Below, piece by piece: positions 41,277 through 52,042 of a stretch of 64,000 nt of DNA (within the stretch, counting starts at the first letter, position 1; each line of letters opens with the position of its first letter). Both the position numbers and the translations under genes were made by a program. Origin of the DNA: Protonemura montana (lineage: Eukaryota > Arthropoda > Insecta > Plecoptera > Nemouridae); the NCBI GenBank assembly GCA_947568835.1, contig OX387604.1, positions 12,367,076 through 12,431,075 of the forward strand, written 5' to 3'. The notes under the pieces were generated by a model that worked only from the letters and a program-made list of their open reading frames with translations, did no database searches and was not told the DNA's origin.

Positions 41277-42043
41277 CAGTGGTTAATTTCTAAAAAAAAA
41301 GGTGGGTGCACGCTTAACAATCTTCTTTTGTGTGTGTGTGTGGGGGGGGGGGGGGGGGGGGGTAGCTGTTATTGTTTTCTGTAAGTAAATAGTGGAATCG
41401 TGGAATCATTGGTTGATAGTTGGGGTTTATTGTCGGCAAAAATACTTTGTGTAACTCAAATAAGACTTATCCGAAGTGGACGTAACCATCCTACATGAGC
41501 ACCCAAATACTTGTAATATTACCCTCCAATTTGCGGAAATCTCTAAAGAAATTAGAGGCGAACAGTACAAGTGACTGACGGGGTTTTCAAAACAACGAGG
41601 CATTTCCCGGGAGGACAAAGGAGAGGAAATGATAATTCTCGAAAAGATTGTGTGCGTGGGTTACCTCGGTCCTTGCTAGTGCCATTTTTTCTTCCTGGAA
41701 ATTATTTGTTGAAAAGATCGATCAACTAACGTAGCTTACCTCTGCTCGCACGGGAGTTGGGGGTAGGAATTCCAAGGCAATCCTGCTAACATCTTTTGAC
41801 CAAAACATTAGCCCAAAACAACGGTATGGGATCGAAAGGAATTCTGTCCAGCTTATAAATCGCAAGTTTGTACAAAATAAAATAGTGTATTGTCTGCACC
41901 ATGAGTAAATTAGAACAGCGCATCGACAAGGCAAAATAAAAATAAAAGGCATTTCGAAAATATTAGGTGGGTGGACGGCGTCCACCCTGAAAAAAGGATG
42001 GGTGGACGCCGTCCATCCGCGTCCACCCTGAAATTAACCACTG
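41277..42043. mobile_element. Non-autonomous hAT-type transposon (MITE), 767 bp, with 8-bp target duplication
   Basis: The ends are perfect 14-bp inverted repeats, CAGTGGTTAATTTC at 41277-41290 and its complement at 42030-42043. Each is directly flanked by the same 8 bp, CAGACAAC (41269-41276 and 42044-42051). CAGTGG-type termini and 8-bp duplications are the hallmark of hAT elements. The interior has no transposase. It includes a TG repeat and a 21-G run, and near the right end two GTGGACG-S-CGTCCA near-palindromes in a GGGTGGACG/CGTCCACCC subterminal array. The identical duplication suggests a fairly recent insertion. Confidence 0.9.
41342..41362 (+). repeat. Poly(G) run of 21 after (TG)n, inside the hAT MITE
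   Basis: TGTGTGTGTG is followed by 21 G. It could form a G-quadruplex; its length may be imprecise in the assembly. Confidence 0.85.
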
Positions 42044-42249
42044 CAGACAACACACACGAAACAAGTTTTGTGAGTACATGGAGTTAATTTGGCCATGGGA
42101 ACGCGTCTTGTAGACATATTCAAATAAATGTATCCATCGATAATTTAACTTACGCTCAACTTTTATATGCGACATAACCGTTCTTTAAATCGTTAAAGAA
42201 CTTAAAATGCGTCTGAAATTGATTCAATACACTGAAAGTTATTTGTTAT

Positions 42250-42532
42250 GTTCGTTCCGCCAGGGTTTAAATGTGGGGAGTTGCGCGACAGCGTACACAA
42301 TGTCGGAAATGACGTCAGATCATAGAGCGAGCTGAAATCAGGGAGTGTACTGTAATGCGTGTGGTGCCGAGGTGCTGAGACTGAAAGCCGAGTGAGCACG
42401 GTAACTTGACTGGTACGGTCGACTTCAGTTCCGCGGTGTCATTAACTCTGTAACGTCGTGGGTAAACTGTGTTTTGATAAGAAGATTTACTTGTGCTTTA
42501 CAGTGCAGCTGTTCTACAGAACTCTCTCAATA
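42250..42532 (+). promoter_or_regulatory. Promoter-like island with CRE and possible non-coding first exon
   Basis: A sharp rise in GC and CpG compared with the flanks, with a perfect CRE TGACGTCA at 42310-42317. Downstream lies a leader-like stretch with no long frame, ending in a consensus donor (CTCAATA|GTAAGTC, intron from 42533). The next plus-strand coding exon is beta-arrestin at 52043, so this may be its remote 5' UTR exon; that link is inference. It could instead serve a non-coding transcript. Confidence 0.35.
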
Positions 42533-45500
42533 GTAAGTCATGTTGGTGAAGTTAACCACACCAATTTGGTCTCTGACTGACACCGATACTCCGATTCCTT
42601 TGAACACACAGCCAAAGCCTATCTATTGCATGCCCTCCGTTAGACGCATTTTTCTTTAAATAAGACATTATTTGTATTTGTATTTTTTAAGTGTTTGCCA
42701 ATTGCATAAAGAAGTTTCTTTCAGTATTTGGCATTTCATCCGCTACTGCTGTCAGTGTCAGTTACTATCAGCAATCACTAAAACGACGCCTAATCCAGGA
42801 GGCACAGCTAACCCTAGTCAATTAATTAATCTTTGGTGCTGGGTAAATTACAATAGCGATATTCGGTAGTGCCTCTGGTTAGCATTGGTTTTGGCAAGTT
42901 AACCACTTATTTAATTATTGGTAGGTTCTTTTAGGCACCCACCCTTGGTTAACATGACATTGACATGCCGTTTCGTCTTCCCGTTACCTCTTGCCTGTTT
43001 TAAAAATCTTAGTAGCACTAGTCTCAATAATGCGCCCCAAATTTGACACAATTTTTGTTATTTACAGAGCTGAACACTTGGCCACCAGATACACAGAGAT
43101 CTCCTTCAGGAGCTCATAGTGTAGGGGGTCATCTACCTACCTTCCTACTTTTTACTGCACCGTAAGTATCTATATGAAAAATATATATATCCAAATTATA
43201 TTTTTGCATCAGTGGATAGCAACTGCTGCAGTTAACCAGAGATACACCTTGTCACATGTGTATTGATATGGATGTTCCCTTAAGAACTAGAACCACTTCC
43301 TATCAGTAAGCACTACCTAATTACTCTTGATTTGTCTAAAAATAATCTTTATAGCTTCATGAGTACTAAGTGGGTAGTATGAACACGAAATTGTTTCATC
43401 TAGAGTAGCTCACGTTTCCACTGCAAATTTCCATTTCATTACGTATACCTTTTCATAACAATATACTTTCTTCTGGGTAAGAGCTAGCCACTCTAAATCA
43501 ATTAGCAAATTATGTTTATAGGGCAAACAAATATGAAGAGGGTGGGGTATTAATTAGTAAATATCTTTCAGACTATGAAAAGCTCCAGCTATTTACATGA
43601 TAATGGTTTTGGTGCTACATTACAGGATGTATAAGCAAAATACTGCACTTGGGGAAATGATATCTCACATTGTTTGCATGCCTAATATTGTGTCACATTA
43701 GCGTCAGTTATATTTAAATGCTTGGGAGAATAAAATTTATGGTCAATCAGCATAGCCATGTTAGTTTTTTTTCTGAGTACAAAATATTTTTGGGATGCCA
43801 CCTGTTGACTGCAAATGACTCTGAAAAAAGTGTTTTACCTTGCTTGATTTCTGTATTAAAGCAAGTAAAATATAATATAATAGTGTACTTAAAGTATTGT
43901 GGGTAAAGATTGTGCGGTGTTTGGGGTAGGTGATCTACCCCAATTGATGACATCTGCTTGTCCCTGCCATGAAGAATTTTTATCACACCCATATTCCCAG
44001 ACCAGTATGTAGTTGCATGTCTACATGCAAAGGTGTCCCTTCATATGCCACACAAGGGCGTTTTTTTATTATCTTATCCTCAAAATTCAGCATTATTAGA
44101 TATTATTTTTAGAATGGTGGTGCAAGATTATGTGAGAAGGTGTGTTTATATGTACATGATGATGGCCCCCATCATGCATAGCATGCCAGTCGTCATTGCT
44201 AAATTACCCATTAGGTAACAATTAAAACCTATTTGGGTCCTTTGTGCTCAGTTGGGTATGACAATAACAGGAAAAACTGTCTAGCGTATCTCTCTTATAA
44301 AAACAGCATGTTCTACTTTGAAGCAATTCTACTTATACACCATATACCATATCATATGTGTCATACCATATGTCAATACTAACATTATTCTGCATTACTA
44401 TTGTCAGGATCCAAACATTAATGATTCTGGCCGTACTGGGCTCATTAGCAATACCTCGGTTTCGAAGCATTTCAGAAAAAATCCTTAAGGGCATTATAGA
44501 AGTGTATAACGCAGTGTATAAGAATTAACACAAAAATGTCCAGTTTTTTTGGTTAAATCTGAAAGTTAACAACATTTGCTGAGTAGGAATTCTCTAAAAA
44601 TAATTTTAAGCAAAATCTCACTGAGATGAACACAGTTTATCAAAGTTTTTTTGAAGTTTTTCGAAGTACCGACAAGTACATTTTGATAACAGTCGTGACT
44701 AGATATTGAAAAACCAATTTAGTACGCGACATTCTCAACACCAATGAAGTCATTCTGAGCGAAGGGCTGTTCCCAGGTGGTATTTCCGTCACCCTCAACA
44801 TTGTATTTTTCACGGAAACCACTATATACACGGCTTAAGATTGCGATAGAAAATAATTGAATACACTAAAACATGAAATGTTGAGATTGGTGTGAGGTCC
44901 GAATTTAATTTACCTAGTGACAGTGGTTTGGAACCATCTCCAGTAATTATATTTATTCCGTAAAACCAATACTGGCTGGAAATCGACTACCTTCTAAAAT
45001 TCTCGGTCGCCAAGTAGCGACATGTTATATTATGGATGTGTGTGTCTGTGTTATTTAAAACTGTGTGAAATAAGCTCGGCCGGCTGAGCGGTTTGTTGAC
45101 AACCTTGGCGAACTTCGATCGTCTCCGTTAGGTCCATTTTTCATCCCTAAACTTTAAATGAACCTCGAGGTGTATCTGTGTAACGAGATCAATCGATTGG
45201 CTTCGTAAAAATATCGAAATTCCAAAAATGACAAATTTTATTTTTGGTCGGCGATAAGATCTTTGGGAAACTCACAAATCGAGCTCGAAATGCATACTTC
45301 AAACCAAAACAATCCGTTGCTTATGCATTTGTGTTACACTGCTAGACAGAGAGGATAGTAGTAAATTATAAGAGGGTGTTATGTCCCTTTATACATTACA
45401 TCTGTGTACAATACATTTAAAGTTACTGGATTGTATTCGTGAAGAACATATCTGATAGCATATCATATATTGATGGATGAAGGCAAAATGTCTTCTTACA

Positions 45501-48032
45501 TTTTTTTACCTAAAATCGCATAAAAAGTAAACTAACTGATGCTCCTCTCTATTCTACCATATGAGCTTACTCCAGCTGTTATCTACTTATAGGATTAGTA
45601 TAAATCAATTTTGTTTACTAAATGTGCTAGTAATATGAGCTACAAAACGAGTGATTTATTAACCTGGACCCTGGCAGAGAGTTACAATTGTTTTTGTCAT
45701 TACTTTTACTCTTTTTTTCTTGAGTTATGAAAATTTTGATAATACCATCAGGAAGATAATTTTTTAACTACTTATTGGTTTTGAATCAGTCTCCACATTG
45801 CATTTGATTGTTACATTGTAACCAGATAGCAAACCTACATTCTACATTGGTTTGGCTTAAACAATGCGTGAGGATGGGGGTTAGTACATAAAGCATAGTA
45901 ATTGCATAACATGACATCGAAATGTAAAATTACTAGCGCCCATGGCGCATCACACATTGCATACCCATTTTCCAGTATGAGAGAAATTAATCGTCCCTTC
46001 TCTCTGACGCACGTGGAACACATGCCAGTCCTAGAGAATATAAGCTGAAACAACTAGTTTATTGTCTTAACGCTAGTCTAGGGCCCAGTGTATTTTTCTC
46101 AGTCGTTACCCGATGTATGCTTTTGATAACAGCACCCACAGTTACTCTTGTTCTAGATTAATTTCTTGCGCGAATTGTTGTTTAAATCCTTCATTACTTA
46201 CACAGAGCTGTTTAAAAAAACATGCGTTATTGCGCTCATACTTTGTTTTCATTTTGCTTTGAGACTATCCAGTTTCGGTATGAAATTACTTCTTTTGCTG
46301 ACTCGTAAGAAATGCCGAACGAGCTTCGACATTTCTATCTTATGAGCAAACCGATTTGTAAAGGGCCTGACGAAAAAGAACAAGTTAATGCGTTGGTACC
46401 ACGTCCAATAAAACTTGTAAAGCTATTTTATTTTTGTTTTGCTTACTAATTGTGCTCAATGGTATGATTTTTTAAAAAAATTTATGTGACATCACCGCCA
46501 ACTCGTGAGTTACAATACAACCCAATGAGTCTTACGTTGGTATACGTCGTCACAAATAGCAATTAGCATGGAGTTACATTTTCGGAATTTTTAAATTTTT
46601 AAATACTAACATACCTCAAAACAAAAACAGTATGGTCCTATAGCCCACCGAATAATTCGCCCTCGCTGGTCTCGTAAACTACCTAGCAGGTTGTTCACCC
46701 TCCTCACGGGAGCTTGTTTAAGGATTTTGGGGCACCCTGGCGTATATCAGTTTCTTGAGTTTATAATCCCTGGTTTCAGACTTGGGCGATAGCGCTGAGT
46801 GGCACTTGCATCTGAGAGTTTTTGGGGCACCCACAATCGCATTTCTTTTTATTCCAAGTGGTTTTTATTCTAAATTCCCGATGATGCGGCTCTCAAAAGT
46901 ATATGAAAACTGGAATGTGGCTCTCATTGACCTCATGCGTGCCCACCCATGCTCTATAGCATGTTTTAAAAAATTGTATGTGCATCTTCAGGTGCACCTT
47001 TGCCCGGAAACATTTTCCCATATTTCTTTAGCGTGCTTTTTAATAATGTGTCACAATTTTGAATTTTCTTATTCCATTTCCACATGAAACCTTATATCCC
47101 GAATAAACTGGAGCAAAGCCGTTCTTGGATTCGATCATAAACTGAGCCGACGTCGCGTAGCGTCTCGTATTGCTCTTGTAGGTCGCGTGTTGATTTGTTT
47201 GTTGCCCGCGTGTATTGCCCGTTTACGCCCCAATCTAATTGAATTCTGTTGGCATTAATGCAGCTAAATTGGTTATTGCCTGGCCGATATTGCTCTTCGT
47301 AGGTAAATTTGATTAGGTATCTACTATATTCTAAAGCTTGCGCTCTGTAGAGTAATATAGACTTAATTTGAAACATGATGGGTGGGTCCCCATTTCCGTA
47401 CACACAACGCTCATATTTCTAATTCCCAGTTAATTCACGCGTGCTGATCGAACCTGTGTCATTATGTTACGTAGTTTGGAGTGCATTACGCTCCGAAATG
47501 ATTGATTCAGACTAGATGGCTTGGATGAAATTCACTTGCTTGTCTTATTATTTTTTTTTCGTTTCTTTAAGCGCTTCGTTGGTGTCTTTGCCTACATTTC
47601 CCCCGATCAGAGATTGCCAGTTGCCACAGAACCTTACAGAACTAAATCGAAACGGGAAACCAGACCACTGACCGCAACGAACGTATACTAACCTCCATTT
47701 ATGAAGCAAAAAACGTGGAAGTTGCGTTGTTTTGATATGCACAGTGGGCAATACGAAAGGGGAACCTCGACTTCGTTTTCTGAGGCTCTCCATTGCTGGT
47801 CATAATGTGCCCAACCTGCAACATATTACTTCAATTCTTACTTGACAGTAGCTAGTCTGCATCATCTTACTGGCTTAAAGTCAAAATAAAATGGCTCGAT
47901 TAGGGAGGGTACATCGCACCTATAGTCCGAAACTACACATGTTAATTTTTTTAGTGGACCCAATGGACACTTTTGGTCTATATAATATCTGCTACAAGTA
48001 CGAAAAGTCTAAGAATAAATTCGTAGGGGCCC

Positions 48033-48067
48033 TATTATTATTATTATTCTTAATATTATTCTTCTTC

Positions 48068-48131
<64 letters not shown>
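48033..48131 (+). repeat. (ATT)n microsatellite, about 99 bp
   Basis: Nearly pure ATT repeat with a CTTCTTCTT interruption near 48060. It may be a LINE tail, but no LINE coding sequence is visible just upstream. Confidence 0.9.
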
Positions 48132-49664
48132 GTCAGTCCCACAACGCGGAATATAGGCAGACCCATGGACACGGATCAGCTCACAAACCCGGTTAATTTT
48201 TTTCGGGGGACAGAATTTCGTTAATACTTTTTACAAAAACTATTTGAAATTGGGTGGCTATCAAAATATTCTGGGGTCAGATCCACGGAGTAGTGTTTAA
48301 ATTAATTACCGAAGCTTAAACATGACCAACCAATCACAGACTGTTTTCAAATTTTTTGGGGGTCCTTGGGGATAACAGCTTTTCCCCCAAATTTCAGGGG
48401 GTTCTGCTCTGTGGATCCGGCTCCTGGGATTTTGCAAACCCTGCTCTTTCGACCTCGTTAGTAATATGCTCCTGCAACTTCTGCAGGCTGGCCCATACTT
48501 TTGAAAACATCTCGGGCCCTTTTCGGACCGAAAATATCGGGTGCAAAGTCGGGCGACAGGCTTGATGCAAAACTGTCTGCTTTCAGACATTCGAGCTTAA
48601 TGCTTTCTCGTGCTATCATTACTTGATGCGAACATTTTCGGGCCGGGTCGGGCCTCGAATCAAAAAGCTACAACTTGTCGTGCTCTGGCCGGGCCGACGA
48701 AACAAATAAAACGCATCTCTGTGGATAGCACCGTTGACTGTTGACACATAGGTTCTTGATCATGCACTTCCATAGTGAAGTCGATATCGAGCTGCATTTG
48801 TCACTCTGGGCACTCCTGAGTGCAACAGCGCCCGTAAAAGATTATTCATTGCATGTCTTCATGCTCTCCATCCTTCTTCAAATGCAAGTAATTCGACTAG
48901 TTAATTCAAATGAAAATGTAAACCTTACGAAATTTGAACATCCGATCCAAAATGTTTCTATGGTTCAATTCATTTAGTCTGCGCCTGATAAGTGTTGACC
49001 CTACCCTACTCAAAATACTTTCCCCACCCCACAGGAATGATTTTTTTAATGCTCTATAGTTTGCCATTAGGATTCTAGGATTTAACCTCTTGCAACAAAG
49101 ATCGTGGGACGAATAGTCACACTTTTGTGAGTTGACCACAACACCACTTAATTGTGGTATTTTAATAAAGACATCCACAAAATTACTCGATCTGCAAAAA
49201 ATAAGTTTTCATTTGTTTTTTTTTTAGAATCCCGTCATTTTGGTGGAAAAATTTCGTTGGAGTAAAGGCGAACTGCAGTCTAACAGCTAAAATAACCTAG
49301 CAATTGCGGAAAATACATGCGGTTTTATTTACCATGTACTAATTTGATTGATTGATTTGTTCTGTTTAACGACAAACAGTTTTGGCAACGGTTCCTGTTG
49401 CACAGGTCTAATGGCGTCGTTATATGAAATAGTGATGATGAACCTAATCGAGCCTAAAAATATGGAGGGGAAACCCGGTGTAGGCAAGTAGCCTACTCCT
49501 GTCGAAGAGTGCCAACAGTACAACTCGATCAACAGGATTCCTCCACAAATCCATAATGTCCAGAGATTGAAAAGCAAGGCGAGTGAAGCTACTGAACTTT
49601 CATTCATCCAACCTCTCTCCTAAACATACTGGTCATGACACGTGTGTATTATGCACCACCCATT

Positions 49665-49980
49665 CAATAATAATAATAATAATAATAATGTTGTTTATTG
49701 TCCAGGATGATCAATACAGAAATATATTTAGACAGTCATCAAATGTTTACATTTTTTTTTTAAATACTTTTACATTTAAAAAAAAAATCGTCTTTGTGAT
49801 AAAACCAATGTTCTAACAAGAAGTCATAAAGTTTAGTTTTAAAATTACATTTGTTTCCTACTTTAAGATGCGGTGGCAAGGCATTGTATAGTTTACGGCC
49901 GGCATATTTTGGCCCTTTTGACGTAAGTGTTAGCTTGTGCTTTGGCAGCACATACTTGACCCAGTGCAGTGCTGAACTTC
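49665..49980 (-). mobile_element. 3' end of a non-LTR retrotransposon (jockey/CR1-like) with (ATT)n tail
   Basis: Minus-strand frame from about 49975 to 49760 encodes the typical C-terminal tail after the reverse-transcriptase domain: PKHKLTLTSKGPKYAGRKLY, then NALPPHLKVG and FKTKLYDFLLEHWFY. It continues to a stop, an AATAAA (caataaacaac on the minus strand) and a terminal (ATT)n at 49665-49689. The frame has a stop upstream of the tail, so the copy is 5'-truncated and dead. Clade is uncertain. Confidence 0.75.
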
Positions 49981-50619
49981 AGTGATCTCACCGAAACCTG
50001 TGTTTCCAGCACGCTTAACATTTCGCCCATCAAGACAATTAAGTGGGTCTGTAATTGGCGATTTGCGATGCTCAATTTTCAAGCTGTCCATTTGAAGAAC
50101 TGGCTGATACCCGGGGTTTTCATTGGAAACGGTACAAGGATTCTTGACGAAATCCAATTCACTATAAGGCTGATCTTTACTTCAGGAAATGTGAAAACAG
50201 TGTCTCTAAACCCCAAATAGACATTTACTTCAGGCTCGTCGTAATTTATAGTCCTAACATAGAGATTTAAAATATTAATATCTCGAAGTATGTCTACGGA
50301 TACAGATGAAGCGTGACTTTTTCTGGAACATTTTATGAAATATTATTTTGAACTAATATTTTTGAAAAGCTATTTGTTTAGAGACACATATTTGGTTAAA
50401 ATAGAGGAATACTATTTGGAGTTTCAGGAATATATCCAGAAATTCTGGAAACTATTCTTTACCCCAGAAATTGTTACGATAATCACTTTTTTTCTTTCTA
50501 TAACTTTTCATTGATTGGCACTTCTAAAATTCTCATCGAAAATTGTATTAATTTCAACGACAACTGTTCCATATTAAATTGAATTTTAACTCTCCTTCCT
50601 ATAACCCCATGTGGTTATA

Positions 50620-50925
50620 GACGTAAAAACCTTTCAAATTACTCCAACATTCCTAGAACCACTTATAGTATCGCGGAAAAATCGCTAAAATTCTTCCAGA
50701 ATTCCTAAATCTTCAAATGGCTTAGCGGAAAAACCGTCCAAATTTCATCAACATTCCTGGAACACCTAAATGTTGTCGCGGAAAAATCCTTTCAGATTCC
50801 TCCAGAATCTCTAGAATACCAAATAGTTTGTGGAAAAACCCTCCAAATTCTTCCAGAATTACTAGAACCGTAGATAAAACCGTACAAATTTTACCATTAT
50901 TTAAACTCACATTCCTCAACCCCAA
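50620..50925. repeat. Degenerate minisatellite, about 52-bp unit, about 6 copies
   Basis: The marker gcggaaaaaycc recurs at about 50620, 50673, 50725, 50778, 50830 and 50873. Each is followed by a variant of caaattcttccagaattcctagaa. Because 52-53 bp is not a multiple of three overall, frames shift between copies, although one minus-strand frame (50722-50925) stays open by chance. Confidence 0.8.
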
Positions 50926-52042
50926 ACCCCTTTCAAGAAAGCTGTTCCAGCTTTTTTTTAAATTCTATTTTCGTCCCACGTTATGATACCAAGTGTTTAC
51001 CTGGGAGGCTGGGGCGCAACTTCCAATTTTCTCGAGTTTCTTTTCTTTTTCCGAGTTTGTCGCGTGGGCAATATACCTGTTGGGATCTAAAGGTTTACGC
51101 AAGAAGCTACATAGAATCGGGGTCCAAATGATTATTTTATGTTTCTTCAGAATTGATAACCATTGTTTAGACGCTATTTATAAAATGTGATTTCTAGTTC
51201 TGAAAATTCATTTATATGATACGACAAAAGACTTTCTGGGTTCAGATCATTAGCGGAGATCTGAAGCGATGTTTTATGTTTGTGGAGCTCTAGAGTTACG
51301 CTGACTGGTTTCTCCATACGACCAGGCTTGTTAGGTACGGCTTGCAATTGCCGCACTTCCTTTCGTGCCCAAATACTGCCTCCACTGTCCACATGACCCC
51401 GTCACTTGCCATCCACTACAGCACAAAGTATTTTCCTTGCGTCGGAAAAGGCGTTTGCTGAGTCTGAACGCAGAAGCACAGAGATAGATGGAAAATTGCA
51501 TTCTCTCTTGAAAAAATATTGAATTGTTTGGGATGAAAGAAAATGCGTATGTTTCGCATAGTTTCGCATAGTTTCGCGGTTCGTGAAATAAATCGCGGCC
51601 ATGCGAATTCCATTTGACCTCTCTGTTTCGTGAACCACACTCTTCTCTACCGTTGCATAAATGACACGATGGTATTGATATCCTGCTATTTACTTCTGTG
51701 CGTCGATTCTAGATTGTTTGTTCATTAGCTTCCTCGAGGCGAGGGTTCTGTTTAATACAGCGTCGGCCAAATCAAATAAATTGATTCCAATGAATATCAT
51801 CCGTATGTCTAACACTAATGTAGCGTGTGCACAAGTATTACATGTCATGCTTTGACATCTCATTGACATGTCATCGCTTTGATCCGAGTAATTCCAATAC
51901 ATCGTGTTTAGCGCATGCAAAACCCGGTATGCACAAGGGTGTGTGAGTACGCGACATTTGCTGAATAGGTACTTGCGTATACGCTGTTTATCATTTAATG
52001 TTATTGACACAGTTTTGCTTGATTGCGTGTGTTGTTAACCAG

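Larger units (their letters stand above)
42533..52042. other. Gene-poor region upstream of beta-arrestin
   Basis: About 9.5 kb, possibly a long first intron of beta-arrestin. It contains the repeats listed separately. 46650-47800 and 48300-48750 are GC-richer and look like decayed transposon DNA (for example ttggggcacc occurs twice, near 46725 and 46817), but no transposase or reverse-transcriptase motif can be read in them. Confidence 0.4.

Noticed and set aside
47092-47403. Minus-strand 103-codon frame rich in polar residues
   Set aside because: No splice partners, no recognisable domain and surrounding DNA looks like decayed repeat; not enough to call a gene.
44926-47672. Second hAT element suggested by CAGTGGTTTGG at about 44926 and a complementary CAGACCACTG near 47663
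   Set aside because: The flanking 8-mers (cctagtga and accgcaac) do not match and similarity is confined to about 10 of 11 bases, so a pair of true ends is not supported.
47891-48196. Plus-strand 101-codon frame with a poly-leucine stretch
   Set aside because: The leucines are the translation of the (ATT)n microsatellite; the rest has no protein character.
48306-48590. Frames on both strands in a GC-rich block
   Set aside because: Overlapping open frames on both strands reflect base composition; no transposase or other motif could be read.
50722-50925. Minus-strand frame with repeating LEEFGGFF-like units
   Set aside because: This is the minisatellite read in one frame; unit length of 52-53 bp does not preserve frame.
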